Below, piece by piece: positions 54,475 through 63,320 of a stretch of DNA of 64,000 nt. Origin of the DNA: Limimaricola soesokkakensis (GTDB lineage: Bacteria; Pseudomonadota; Alphaproteobacteria; Rhodobacterales; Rhodobacteraceae); assembly GCF_900172345.1 (NCBI RefSeq), contig NZ_FWFY01000006.1:124001-188000 (forward strand), given 5' to 3'. The position numbers and the translations under genes were made by a program. Within the stretch, counting starts at the first letter, position 1; every line of letters begins with the position of its first letter. Below the pieces are notes generated by a model that saw nothing but the letters and a program-made list of their open reading frames with translations, was not told the DNA's origin and ran no database searches.

Positions 54475-54698
54475 GGCGGGCATCCTTCGGGATCTGGGGC
54501 GGCGGCGCCGCGAAAGGGAAATCGGGGCGAGGGGCGGCGACGCCCCTGCTCGGGAAGTCAGGTCGGCGGTGGCGCCCTCCCCTGCAACCACCGCCGCATC
54601 GCTCCCGGTGCTCAGGCCCCTCAAAGGAGCCGAGCGGTGCCCGAAAGCGAAACCTGGTCCGAAGACGCGAACGCCGCCCCGAGAGGCGGCGTGCGACC
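54475..54698 (-). other. Intercistronic region between purS and purQ with hairpin
   Basis: A 224-bp gap in an otherwise tight pur cluster, without a convincing gene. Six bases after the purS stop there is a perfect 8-bp hairpin, ACGCCGCC (54671-54678) with GGCGGCGT (54685-54692), without a T-run. Further GC inverted repeats follow. It may be an attenuator, a processing site or a plain spacer. Confidence 0.45.
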
Positions 54699-54938
54699 TC
54701 AGCTCAGGTCGATCTTGTAGCTCTCGATCACCGTGTTGGCGAGAAGTTTCTCGCACATCTCGGTCACTTGGGCCTCGGCCGACGCCGCGTCGGTCTCTGC
54801 GAGGTCCAACTCGATCACCTTGCCCTGCCGGACGCCCTCGACGCCGTCGAAGCCCAGCGCGCCCAGCGCGTGGCGGATCGCCTCGCCCTGGGGGTCGAGA
54901 ACTCCGGTCTTCAGCATCACCTGCACGCGAGCCTTCAT
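54699..54938 (-). CDS. purS: Phosphoribosylformylglycinamidine synthase subunit PurS
   Basis: A 79-residue small subunit that bridges PurL and PurQ. It starts [20 protein letters not shown], typical of PurS, and contains [23 protein letters not shown] at 54938 has AGGAG upstream. It lies 54 bp after purC in the conserved purC-purS-purQ order. Confidence 0.96.
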   Translation of the reverse strand: MKARVQVMLKTGVLDPQGEAIRHALGALGFDGVEGVRQGKVIELDLAETDAASAEAQVTEMCEKLLANTVIESYKIDLS

Positions 54939-54992
54939 GCGCGCCGCTCCTTCTTGTCGATCTGGCTTGTCGGTCTGGTCTCGCCCGGGGCG

Positions 54993-55754
54993 TCAGTTGA
55001 TCAGCGTCGGACGGGGGCGATGGGTCACGTTGGAGGGCAGCACGCCCAACCGCCGCGCCACCTCGGTATAGGCGTCAGTGAGGCTGCCGAGATCCTTGCG
55101 GAACACGTCCTTGTCGAGCTTCTGGCCGGTCTCGATGTCCCACAGCCGGCAGCTGTCGGGCGAGATCTCGTCGGCCACCACGAGGCGCTGGAAGTCGTTG
55201 TCCCAGATCCGGCCGATCTCGATCTTGAAATCCACCAGCTTGATGCCGACGCCGTGCATCACGCCCGACATGAAGTCGTTGACCCGCAGCGCCAGCGCCA
55301 CGATGTCGTCGAGATCCTGCTGGGAGGCCCAGCCGAAGGCGATGATGTATTCCTCGGGGACCAGCGGATCACCGAGCTTGTCGTCCTTGTAGGAGAACTC
55401 GATGATCGGACGCGGCAGCGGCGCGCCCTCCTCCAGACCCAACCGCTTGGCCATGGAGCCGGCGGCGAAGTTACGCACGATGACCTCGAGCGGAATGATT
55501 TCCACCTGACGAATCAACTGCTCGCGCATGTTCAGCCGCTTGATGAAGTGCGTCGGCACGCCGATCGACTGCAAACCGGTCATGAAGAACTCGGACAGGC
55601 GGTTGTTGAGCACGCCCTTGCCCTCGATCACCGCCTTCTTCTCGGCGTTGAAGGCGGTCGCATCGTCCTTGAAATACTGGACCAGCGTTCCCGGCTCGGG
55701 GCCTTCGTAGAGGATCTTCGCCTTGCCCTCGTAAATCTTCTTGCGACGTGCCAT
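54993..55754 (-). CDS. purC: Phosphoribosylaminoimidazole-succinocarboxamide synthase (SAICAR synthase)
   Basis: A 253-residue ATP-dependent ligase joining aspartate to CAIR in purine synthesis. Blocks: [13 protein letters not shown] at the N terminus, [15 protein letters not shown], and [13 protein letters not shown] through [13 protein letters not shown] near the C-terminal third. The frame is open upstream, but the ATG at 55754 has GGAGAG 3-8 bases upstream and gives the standard length. It is first in the purine cluster and divergent from the ATPase zeta-subunit gene. Confidence 0.96.
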   Translation of the reverse strand: MARRKKIYEGKAKILYEGPEPGTLVQYFKDDATAFNAEKKAVIEGKGVLNNRLSEFFMTGLQSIGVPTHFIKRLNMREQLIRQVEIIPLEVIVRNFAAGSMAKRLGLEEGAPLPRPIIEFSYKDDKLGDPLVPEEYIIAFGWASQQDLDDIVALALRVNDFMSGVMHGVGIKLVDFKIEIGRIWDNDFQRLVVADEISPDSCRLWDIETGQKLDKDVFRKDLGSLTDAYTEVARRLGVLPSNVTHRPRPTLIN

Positions 55755-55848
55755 GCGCTCTCCACGGGGTTCGCGCGCCAGGGCCCCGGATGTCGGGGCG
55801 ACGCAACGTTTCCGTGACAGGATTGCTGCGTGACGCGGCCTTGGCCGC

Positions 55849-55897
55849 CTCATAGTGCAAGCCCCCCTTGCGGGCAAGGTGTCGCGGGACGTATCCT
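55849..55897. promoter_or_regulatory. Putative divergent promoters for purC and the zeta-subunit gene
   Basis: Minus: TTGCCC (55877-55872), 17-bp spacer, TATGAG (55854-55849) for purC. Plus: TTGCGG (55868-55873), 18-bp spacer, TATCCT (55892-55897) for the zeta gene. The two overlap face to face, so they may interfere. Confidence 0.35.
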
Positions 55898-55933
55898 TGT
55901 GGCCTAGGACGGAAGCGTGGAAAGGCAAGTCAC

Positions 55934-56248
55934 ATGACACTTTTCGATGAACGCGAGCACGCTTTCGAGGCGAAGTTCGCCCATGACGCCGAGATGAAGT
56001 TCCGCGCGGAGGCGCGGCGCAACCGCAAGCTCGGCTTCTGGGCCGCCGGTCTGCTAGGCAAGGAGGGCGACGAAGCCGCCGCCTATGCGCGCGAGGTCAT
56101 CAAGGCCGAGTTCGAGGAGGCGGGACAGGACGACGTGTTCCGCAAGCTGCGCCGCGACATCGGTCATCTGCTCAGTGACGCCGAAATTCATGAGAAGATG
56201 GCAGCCTTCAACGCGGAGGCTAAGGCCGAGCTCGTCGAGGAAAACTGA
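55934..56248 (+). CDS. F1Fo-ATPase inhibitory zeta subunit (DUF1476)
   Basis: A 104-residue protein of the DUF1476 family, shown in Paracoccus to inhibit the F1-ATPase by blocking reverse rotation. The N-terminal inhibitory region begins [18 protein letters not shown], followed by [10 protein letters not shown] and a four-helix core ending near [14 protein letters not shown] at 55934 is the conserved start. The ATP synthase genes are not in this window, as is common. A GC hairpin (8-bp stem, 56279-56299) lies 30 bases after the stop. Confidence 0.93.
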   Translation: MTLFDEREHAFEAKFAHDAEMKFRAEARRNRKLGFWAAGLLGKEGDEAAAYAREVIKAEFEEAGQDDVFRKLRRDIGHLLSDAEIHEKMAAFNAEAKAELVEEN

Positions 56249-56383
56249 ACCATCTCAACCAAGCGCTGTTAGCGGCGCCGCGCGCCCTGATGGCGCGCGC
56301 TTAAATTCCCCTTCACCCCTGACCGATACCGTCCCGCGGAGCGCCGCGGCAGTATCCCTGCCTGCCATTGCCCAGGAGACGCC

Positions 56384-58357
56384 ATGACCGCCTCGCCCGG
56401 CCCGCAACTTGCCTCCCGACTTGGCCGCCTCGCGCTTCGGCTCCTGCCGCTCGCCGCCTTGGCCTTGGGCGGGCTGCTGCTTGCCCGGCGGCTGGAGACG
56501 GTCGATCTGGGTGCGGTGGTGCCGGCGCTTGGCGCCTTGCCGCCAGCGCAATGGATCGGCGCCTTGCTCTGCACCGGTCTGAGTCTCTGGGCGCTGGGCC
56601 AGTACGACGTGGTCCTGCACCGCGCCATGGGCACCGGCGTGGAGCCTCGCCGCGCCCGCGCCGCGGGCATCCGCGCCATGGCCATCGCGCAGACTGTCGG
56701 CTTCGGCAGCCTCACGGGGGCTTTGGTGCGCTGGCGCAGCCTGCCGGAGTGCGACCTGTGGCTGGTCACGCGCCTGTCGCTCTGGGTTTCGGTCTCCTTC
56801 ATGGGCGCGCTTGCGATGCTCGGCGGGCTGTCGCTCCTGCTGCTCGACGGACGTGTGCTGCTGGCAACGGTGCTAGCGCTTGCGGTGATCGTGCTGGCGC
56901 CGAGGCTGCCACGGCTGCCCGGCCTGCCGCAGATGCGCGCGGGCACCCTGCCCCGGCTGATCGGCTGGACCGCGATCGACACCTGTGCCGCCGGCGCGGT
57001 GATCTGGCTGCTGCTCCCACAAGGGGTGGACGTGCCGATTTCGGCGGTGGTCTTCGCCTATCTGGCGGCGCTGGGCGCAGGTCTGGCAAGCCAGAGCCCC
57101 GGTGGCGTCGGGGCCTTCGAGCTGTGCCTGCTGGCGCTGCTGCCGCAGATCGCCGAAACGGATCTCGTCGCGGCGATGCTTGGCTACCGGCTGATCTATC
57201 ACGCGATCCCGGCCCTCGTGGCGCTGGCGCTGCTGGTGCGGCCGGTGGCCCCGGTCGAGCGTCCGGCGTTGCTGCTTGCCACCGGTACGGCGCGGCATCA
57301 GGCCATGGCGCGCGCGCCGCAGGCGGAATGGGGCCTTGCGCATCAAGGTGCGGCGATCTTGCTGTCGCGCAGCCTCGAGCATGGCTGGCTGGTGCGCCGG
57401 GCCGGCGGGACCCTGACCGCGATAGGCGAACCGCTCGGCCGACCCTGCCTGGCCGAACTGCGCGCCCATGCGCAGCGCGCCGGGCTTGGCGTCGCGCTCT
57501 ACAAGGGTGGCGCCCGGCTTGCCGTGCGGGCCCGCCGCGCAGGCTGGGCGGTGGAGCGCATCGCCACCGAGGCGGTGATCGACCTCACCCGCTGGAGCCC
57601 TGACCGACCCGCCTGCCGCAACCTGCGTCGCAAGCTCAAATCGGCGGCGAAGTCCGGCGTTCGAACCGAACTGGCCACCGGGCCGCTGCCGCTCGCGGAC
57701 ATGGAAGCCGTGCATGGCGACTGGGCCTTGCGCAGTGGAGGCGAGCGCGGCTTTTCAATGGGGCGGTTCTGCCCGGAGTTGCTGGGCCAGCAAATGGTGG
57801 TGCTGGCTTGGCAGGGCGAATGCCTGCTAGGCTTCGCGAGCTTTCATGGCGGCCGCGAGGAATGGACGCTCGACCTGATGCGTCAATCGGCCGGGGCGCC
57901 GGACGGCACGATGATGGCGGCGATCTCGACCGCGATCGAAGCCGCGCGCGCGGCCGGCATGGCGCGAGTTTCGCTCGCCGCCCTGCCCGAGCTGCCGGGT
58001 TGGCTGCCCGGCTGGGCACGCGCCCGGATCGCGGCGCGGCCCGGCTGCGCCGGTCTGGAGCAGTTCAAGCGTGGCTTCGGCCCCGAGTGGCGCCCGCTAT
58101 ACATCGCCGCGCCGCACCGCGCGGGGCTCTTGCGGGCGGTGATCGAGATCGCCCGCGCCGTGCATGATCCCGCTCCGCTTGGTGCCGAGCCGCCGATCGC
58201 CGACATTGAAATCGGGGGCCGTCCGGTGCAGAAGGACCCGGACACCGCCCGGCGGCCGATCCGGCTTCCGGTCCTTCGCGGCGCCACGCCGCGCTTCACT
58301 GACCAGACAGGCCCCGTTCATGACCGACGCGCTTACACGACTTCTCGAAACCCGTGA
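56384..58357 (+). CDS. MprF-like membrane protein with DUF2156 aminoacyltransferase domain
   Basis: A 657-residue protein. The N-terminal half has seven to eight membrane helices of the lysylphosphatidylglycerol flippase type (LASQSPGGVGAFELCLLALL is the family hallmark). The C-terminal half, from about residue 310, is a cytoplasmic DUF2156 GNAT-like domain (LRRKLKSAAKSGVRTEL, LLGFASFHGGREEWTLDLMR, LEQFKRGFGPEWRPLYI). MprF enzymes transfer lysine or alanine from tRNA to phosphatidylglycerol, lowering surface negative charge and protecting against cationic peptides. The substrate here is unknown. Its 3' end overlaps the next gene by 38 bp. Confidence 0.85.
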   Translation: MTASPGPQLASRLGRLALRLLPLAALALGGLLLARRLETVDLGAVVPALGALPPAQWIGALLCTGLSLWALGQYDVVLHRAMGTGVEPRRARAAGIRAMAIAQTVGFGSLTGALVRWRSLPECDLWLVTRLSLWVSVSFMGALAMLGGLSLLLLDGRVLLATVLALAVIVLAPRLPRLPGLPQMRAGTLPRLIGWTAIDTCAAGAVIWLLLPQGVDVPISAVVFAYLAALGAGLASQSPGGVGAFELCLLALLPQIAETDLVAAMLGYRLIYHAIPALVALALLVRPVAPVERPALLLATGTARHQAMARAPQAEWGLAHQGAAILLSRSLEHGWLVRRAGGTLTAIGEPLGRPCLAELRAHAQRAGLGVALYKGGARLAVRARRAGWAVERIATEAVIDLTRWSPDRPACRNLRRKLKSAAKSGVRTELATGPLPLADMEAVHGDWALRSGGERGFSMGRFCPELLGQQMVVLAWQGECLLGFASFHGGREEWTLDLMRQSAGAPDGTMMAAISTAIEAARAAGMARVSLAALPELPGWLPGWARARIAARPGCAGLEQFKRGFGPEWRPLYIAAPHRAGLLRAVIEIARAVHDPAPLGAEPPIADIEIGGRPVQKDPDTARRPIRLPVLRGATPRFTDQTGPVHDRRAYTTSRNP

Positions 58358-59333
58358 CTGGCTGCTGGCCGACGGGGCGACCGGGACCAACCTGTTCAAC
58401 ATGGGGCTGAGCTCGGGCGATGCGCCGGAGCTGTGGAACACCGATCAGCCCGAGAAGATCCGCAAGCTCTATTCCATGGCGGTCGAGGCCGGCTCCGACC
58501 TGTTCCTCACCAACAGCTTCGGCGGCAACGCCTCGCGGCTCAAGCTGCACCAGGCGCAGGACCGTGTGTTCGAGCTCAACAAGGCCGCGGCCGAGCTGGG
58601 CCGCGAGGTCGCCGACAAGGCGGGCCGCCCAGTGATCGTCGCGGGCTCGGTCGGACCGACCGGCGACATCATGGCACCGATGGGCAGCCTCACCCACGAA
58701 CTCGCGGTCGAGATGTTCCACGAGCAGGCCGAGGGCCTCAAGGCCGGGGGCGCCGACGTGCTCTGGGTAGAGACGATCTCGGCCGGCGAGGAGTTCCGCG
58801 CCGCGGCCGAGGCCTTTGCCAAGGCCGACATGCCTTGGTGCGGCACCATGAGCTTCGACACGGCCGGGCGCACGATGATGGGGCTGACCAGCGCCGACAT
58901 GGTCAAGATGGTCGGCAAGATCCCCAATACCCCCGTCGCCTTCGGCGCCAATTGCGGCACCGGCGCCTCGGACCTGATGCGCACCGTGCTGGGCTTTACC
59001 GCCGCCGGTGCCGAGCAGCCGATCATCGCCAAGGGCAATGCGGGCATCCCCAAATATCAGGATGGTCATATCCATTACGACGGCACGCCAGAGCTGATGG
59101 CCGATTACGCCTGCCTCGCCCGGGACGCCGGCGCGACGATCATCGGCGGTTGCTGCGGCACCATGCCGGACCACCTGCGCGCCATGCGCGAGGCGCTGGA
59201 GACGCGACCCGCGGGCGAGCGTCCGACGCTCGAGACCATCGTCGAAAAGCTGGGCGGCTTCTCCTCGGCCTCTGACGGCACCGATGGCGCGGGGCCCGAA
59301 CGCGCGGCACGGCGCGGTCGCCGCCGGAACTGA
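58320..59333 (+). CDS. bmt: Betaine-homocysteine S-methyltransferase
   Basis: A 337-residue zinc-dependent methyltransferase making methionine from homocysteine with glycine betaine or a related donor. The N terminus has LADGATGTNLFNMGL. Zinc cysteines are in GANCGTGASD and the pair GGCCGTMPDH. The ATG at 58320 begins the homology and lies inside the end of the MprF-like gene. Similar to cobalamin-independent enzymes of Rhodobacterales. The tail (AARRGRRRN) is basic. A very strong terminator follows. Confidence 0.88.
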   Translation: MTDALTRLLETRDWLLADGATGTNLFNMGLSSGDAPELWNTDQPEKIRKLYSMAVEAGSDLFLTNSFGGNASRLKLHQAQDRVFELNKAAAELGREVADKAGRPVIVAGSVGPTGDIMAPMGSLTHELAVEMFHEQAEGLKAGGADVLWVETISAGEEFRAAAEAFAKADMPWCGTMSFDTAGRTMMGLTSADMVKMVGKIPNTPVAFGANCGTGASDLMRTVLGFTAAGAEQPIIAKGNAGIPKYQDGHIHYDGTPELMADYACLARDAGATIIGGCCGTMPDHLRAMREALETRPAGERPTLETIVEKLGGFSSASDGTDGAGPERAARRGRRRN

Positions 59334-59344
59334 GCCTAGGTACG

Positions 59345-59382
59345 AAAAAGCCCCCGCGACCATCCGGTCGCGGGGGCTTTTT
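59345..59382. terminator. Strong bidirectional terminator
   Basis: A 17-bp perfect stem including the A and T tracts: AAAAAGCCCCCGCGACC (59345-59361) and GGTCGCGGGGGCTTTTT (59366-59382), loop ATCC. It serves convergent bmt and the M32 carboxypeptidase gene. Confidence 0.95.
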
Positions 59383-59399
59383 CATCGGCGGCTGGCAGA

Positions 59400-60869
59400 T
59401 CAGAGATCGTAGAGCGCGCCGAACTTGGTTTCGAGATAGTCGAGCAGCGGCGCTTCGGAGGGCGCGGCACCGCAGGCCACCTGGATCGTCTCGCGTGGCG
59501 ACATCAGCGCCCCGTGGCGCTGCACCTTATCGCGCAGCCATGTCGTGGCACCGGACAGGTCGCCGCGCGCCAGCTCCGCGTCGAGCTCCGGACGGTCGGC
59601 CCGCAGCGCGGCGTGCAGGCAGCCCGCATAAACATTGCCAAGACTGTAGGTCGGAAAGTACCCCATCAGCCCCACCGACCAATGCACGTCCTGCAGGCAA
59701 CCGTTGGAGGGCTTGTCGACGGCAAAACCGAAATCGGCAGCGAAGCGGTCGTTCCAAGCCGCCTCGAGATCGTCCATCGCGAGGTCGCCGGACATCAGCG
59801 CCCGCTCGAGATCGAAGCGCATCAGCACATGCAGATTGTACTGCACCTCGTCCGCCTCGGTGCGGATATAGCCGTTCGAGACGCGGTTGAGGGCGCGGGC
59901 GAACTCCATCGGGTCGTCGATGCCGATATCGCCGAAGCTGTCGCGCATGCGTCCCAGCAGCCAGTCCGCGAAGGCCGGCGAACGGGCCAGCTGGTTCTCG
60001 TAGATCCGGCTCTGGCTCTCATGCACGCCCATCGACACGCCGCGTCCGATCGGCGTCAACAGGTAGTCGGGCTCGACATTCTGCTCGTAGCTGGCGTGAC
60101 CCACCTCGTGGATCGTTGAATAGAGGCAGTTGAACGGATCGGCCGGATCGGTGCGAGTGGTGACCCGCACGTCGTTGCCAGAGCCCGAGCAGAAGGGATG
60201 CACCGCCTTGTCGATGCGCCCGCGCGCGAAGTCGTAGCCGAAGACCCCGGCCAGCTCGCGCGACAGGGCGAGCTGCGCCGCCTCGTCGAAGTTGCCCGAC
60301 AACGGCGCGGGCTGCGGCCGGTCGAGGATCGCCGCGCGCAGCGCGACGAGGCGCGGGCGCAGCGCGCCGAACATCGCGTCGAGCTCGGTCGCCTTTGCGC
60401 CCGGCTCGTAGTCATCGAGCAACGCGTCGTAGACGTCGCCGCCCTGCGCCAGCGCCTGCCCCTCTTCCTGCCGGAGCGCCACGACGCGCTGCAGGGTCGG
60501 CAGGAAGGCCGCGACATCCTCGTCGGCGCGGGCCTGCGCCCATATGCCCTGCGCGACGGAGGTGACGCGGGCGATCTCGGCGGCGAGCTTGGCGGGCACC
60601 TTGTTGGAACGCTCAAAGGCGCGGCGGATCTCGCGGAGATTGGCCGCGGCAACCTTGTCGGTGGCCTCCGCCGCCTCCAGCCATTCGCCGATGCGCGGAT
60701 CGGTGCGGCGGGCGTGCAATACGCCCTCCATCGCCGCGCTCTCCTCGCCGCGCTGGGCAGCGGCGCCGCGCGGCATCACCGTCTCCTGGTCCCAGCCGAG
60801 TCGTCCCGCGACCTGCGCCAGCGCCTCGGTCTCGCGCGCATGCGCCATCAGATCGTCGTAAGCGGTCAT
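59400..60869 (-). CDS. Carboxypeptidase Taq, M32 family
   Basis: A 489-residue zinc metallocarboxypeptidase releasing C-terminal residues from peptides in the cytoplasm. The zinc motif is STIHEVGHASYEQN, with a following GVHESQSRIYENQLARS block that supplies the third ligand. Also typical are AFERSNKVPAKLAAEIA and NGCLQDVHWSVGLMGYFPTY. Length is normal. Its ATG overlaps the ctaA stop (ATGA), so the genes are coupled though functionally unrelated. Confidence 0.95.
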   Translation of the reverse strand: MTAYDDLMAHARETEALAQVAGRLGWDQETVMPRGAAAQRGEESAAMEGVLHARRTDPRIGEWLEAAEATDKVAAANLREIRRAFERSNKVPAKLAAEIARVTSVAQGIWAQARADEDVAAFLPTLQRVVALRQEEGQALAQGGDVYDALLDDYEPGAKATELDAMFGALRPRLVALRAAILDRPQPAPLSGNFDEAAQLALSRELAGVFGYDFARGRIDKAVHPFCSGSGNDVRVTTRTDPADPFNCLYSTIHEVGHASYEQNVEPDYLLTPIGRGVSMGVHESQSRIYENQLARSPAFADWLLGRMRDSFGDIGIDDPMEFARALNRVSNGYIRTEADEVQYNLHVLMRFDLERALMSGDLAMDDLEAAWNDRFAADFGFAVDKPSNGCLQDVHWSVGLMGYFPTYSLGNVYAGCLHAALRADRPELDAELARGDLSGATTWLRDKVQRHGALMSPRETIQVACGAAPSEAPLLDYLETKFGALYDL

Positions 60870-62023
60870 TTGCGGATCTTCCTAAGCGACTGGACACGGG
60901 GATAGCGAGCAAGGAAACGGGCGCGCAGGATCAGCACCCACAGCAGCACCGCACCGAGCTGGTGGGTGATCGCGGCGTGCAGCGGCGCGCTGTAGAGCGC
61001 GGTCACGATGCCGAGCACCATCTGCACCACCAGCATCGCCAGCACGGCGTTGACCGCGAAGCGGGTCGCGCGGTGCGGCGAGCGGCTGCCGCGGAACCAC
61101 ACGACGACCCCGAGGATCAGCAGCAGGTAGCCCGCCATGCGGTGGATGAACTGCACCAGACCCGCATCCTCGAAGAAGTTGCGCCATAGCGGCTCGAGCT
61201 GGAACGGATCAGGCGGAAAGAAGCTGTCGCCCATCAGCGGCCATGTGGGAAAGGCCCGTCCGGCGTCGATCCCGGCCACCAGCGCGCCGAGGATGATCTG
61301 CACGAAGCCCAGATGCATCAGCCCGGTCATGCCGCCCCAGACCTTGCGCTCGGCCGAGCGGCGCGCCTGCAGCAGGTCGACTTCGCGACGCCCGAGCTTG
61401 AGCATGTACCAGGTGATCAGCCCGAGGATCGCGAAGGCGAGGCCGAGATGGGTGGCAAGGCGGTACGAGGCGACGCTGATCATGCCGTCCTGCAGCCCGC
61501 TATGGACCATCCACCAGCCGACCGCGCCCTGCAGGCCGATCAGCACGCCCAGGCCGAGAAAGCGGCTCGACCAGCCGGCCGGAACCCGGCGCGTCAGAAG
61601 GAAACCGGCGAAGCCCAGCGCCCAGACGAGGCCGATGGTCCGACCGAGCTGCCTGTGCCCCCATTCCCACCAGAAGATCGGCTTGAACTCGGCCAGCGTC
61701 ATGCCCTGGTTCATCAGCTCGTATTGCGGGCTGGCCTGGTAATTGGCGAACTCGACCTCCCAATCCTCGGCCGAGAGCGGAGGGATCGCGCCGGAGACCG
61801 GGGCCCATTCGGTGATCGACAGCCCGCTGTCGGTGAGCCGCGTCATGCCGCCGACGAAGACGATGCAAACGACCAGCGCGAACAGCAGGCCGAGCCAGAT
61901 CCGCAGCCCACGGCGCGCATCGGCGCGGCCCCGGTCGATGCCGCCGGGGGTGGCGACTGATTTGCGGGTCGTGCCGACCTCCTCGAAGATGGAGCGGGGC
62001 CGTTTGTCCGCCTGTTTCGCCAT
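60866..62023 (-). CDS. ctaA: Heme A synthase
   Basis: A 385-residue, eight-helix membrane enzyme that oxidises the C8 methyl of heme O to make heme A for cytochrome aa3 oxidase. The signature is GMTRLTDSGLSITEWAPVSG. Conserved histidines are in WWEWGHRQLGR, LATHLGLAF, FIHRMAGYLL and AITHQLGAVLLW. ATG at 62023 has GGAGG upstream. It is of the type-2 form without the paired loop cysteines of Bacillus. The partner ctaB is not in this window. Confidence 0.95.
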   Translation of the reverse strand: MAKQADKRPRSIFEEVGTTRKSVATPGGIDRGRADARRGLRIWLGLLFALVVCIVFVGGMTRLTDSGLSITEWAPVSGAIPPLSAEDWEVEFANYQASPQYELMNQGMTLAEFKPIFWWEWGHRQLGRTIGLVWALGFAGFLLTRRVPAGWSSRFLGLGVLIGLQGAVGWWMVHSGLQDGMISVASYRLATHLGLAFAILGLITWYMLKLGRREVDLLQARRSAERKVWGGMTGLMHLGFVQIILGALVAGIDAGRAFPTWPLMGDSFFPPDPFQLEPLWRNFFEDAGLVQFIHRMAGYLLLILGVVVWFRGSRSPHRATRFAVNAVLAMLVVQMVLGIVTALYSAPLHAAITHQLGAVLLWVLILRARFLARYPRVQSLRKIRK

Positions 62024-62123
62024 GTGGATGCCTCCGGTCTGATCGGCGCGCAGCCTAGGCGCGCGCCCTTCGGGCGGCAACACCCGCCCCGTCAACGGCT
62101 TGGAACGCAGGAGGGCTACGCCC

Positions 62124-62867
62124 TCAGCCGCGCTCCTTCCAGCGGACCATCTGTCGCATCACCCCGTGCAGCGTCTGCACGTCCGATCGGGTCAGCGGCA
62201 TTCGGCTCCACAGGTTGCGCATGGTCTGCTTCATATGTGCGGCCTTGTGCGCGGGAAAGAAGAACCCGGCCTCGTCGAGGCGCTCCTCGTAATGCTCGGC
62301 CAGCTTCTCGACCTCGTGCGCCTGCGCCCATTCGGCCCCTGCCATCTCGATCCGTCGATCGGCGGTCTCGCTGCTGGCGCGGCGCCACTCATAAGCCAGC
62401 AGCAGCACGCATTGCCCGAGGTTGAGCGAAGCGAATTCGGGGTTCACCGGCACCGAGACAATGGCATTGGCGCGAGCGATGTCGTCGTTTTCCATGCCTG
62501 CCCGCTCGGGTCCGAACATCACCGCGACCTTCTGGCCTTGGGCGATCCGTTCGGCGGCGTCGCGCATCGCGGCCTCCGGCGTCATCACCTCCTTGGTGAG
62601 GCCGCGTGGCCGCGCGGTGGTGGCATAGACGAAGGTGCAGTCGGACACCGCCTCGGCCGTGTCGCCCGCCAGCATCGCCTCGTCGAGCAGCCGGCCGGCG
62701 CCCGAGGCCAGCGCCACCGCGCGTTCCTGAGGCCAACCGTCGCGCGGCGCCACGACGCGCATTCGGTCGAGGCCGAAATTCCACATCGCGCGGGCGGCCG
62801 CGCCGATGTTCTCGCCCATCTGCGGGCGGATCAGGACGAAAGCGGGTTGCGGCGAATGCTCGGTCAT
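62124..62867 (-). CDS. trmJ: tRNA (cytidine/uridine-2'-O)-methyltransferase TrmJ
   Basis: A 247-residue SPOUT methyltransferase that methylates the 2'-OH of position 32 in tRNA. RPQMGENIGAAARAMWNFGL, VAVMFGPERAGMENDDI and SLNLGQCVLLLAYEW form the SAM-binding knot. A C-terminal extension with HVEKL-like helices is typical of TrmJ rather than TrmL. ATG at 62867 gives the family length; the ribosome site is weak. It lies 100 bp upstream of ctaA on the same strand and is divergent from the TfoX-like gene. Confidence 0.9.
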   Translation of the reverse strand: MTEHSPQPAFVLIRPQMGENIGAAARAMWNFGLDRMRVVAPRDGWPQERAVALASGAGRLLDEAMLAGDTAEAVSDCTFVYATTARPRGLTKEVMTPEAAMRDAAERIAQGQKVAVMFGPERAGMENDDIARANAIVSVPVNPEFASLNLGQCVLLLAYEWRRASSETADRRIEMAGAEWAQAHEVEKLAEHYEERLDEAGFFFPAHKAAHMKQTMRNLWSRMPLTRSDVQTLHGVMRQMVRWKERG

Positions 62868-62938
62868 GGCGGTCCGGTCTGTGCGAGGGATACCGCGCGG
62901 TGTAGCCTCGGGGGACGGCCGAGACAAGGAGTGGACCC

Positions 62939-63268
62939 ATGGCGTATGACCAAGGACTGGCGGAACTGCTGCGCGACGATCTCGACGGGCGGCCCGGAAT
63001 ATCAGAACAGGAGATGTTCGGCGGGCTGGCATTCATGCTATTCGGCAACATGCTGTGCGGGGTGACCTCGCACGGCGCCATGTTCCGGGTGGGCAAGGAC
63101 CGCCAGGCCGAGGCCATGGAAATACCCGGCACCGGGCCGATGGAATTCACCGGCAAACCCATGGGCGGTATGGTTTCGGCCAGCGACGAGACCATGGCCG
63201 ACGAAGAGGCGCGCGGCACGCTGCTGGCCTTGGCTCTGGCGCATGCCGAGGATCTGCCTGCGAAGTAG
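62939..63268 (+). CDS. TfoX N-terminal domain protein
   Basis: A 109-residue protein matching the TfoX/Sxy N-terminal domain: KEMFGG-like EQEMFGGLAFMLFGNMLCGV, MFRVGKDR, and MEFTGKPMGGMVSAS. It lacks the C-terminal TfoX domain of the competence regulators. Stand-alone proteins of this type are common in alphaproteobacteria and their role is unknown. ATG at 62939 has AAGGAG upstream. Confidence 0.88.
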   Translation: MAYDQGLAELLRDDLDGRPGISEQEMFGGLAFMLFGNMLCGVTSHGAMFRVGKDRQAEAMEIPGTGPMEFTGKPMGGMVSASDETMADEEARGTLLALALAHAEDLPAK

Positions 63269-63320
63269 CCAAGCGTCGCGAAGCCGGATATAGGGCGGCC
63301 TCGAAGTGCAGGAGGCCCTC

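Noticed and set aside
56279-56315. CtrA-type box (TTAA-N7-TTCA) and terminator after the zeta-subunit gene
   Set aside because: The CtrA match has a mismatch and no supporting promoter. The hairpin (8-bp stem) lacks a T-run. Both are too weak to call as features.
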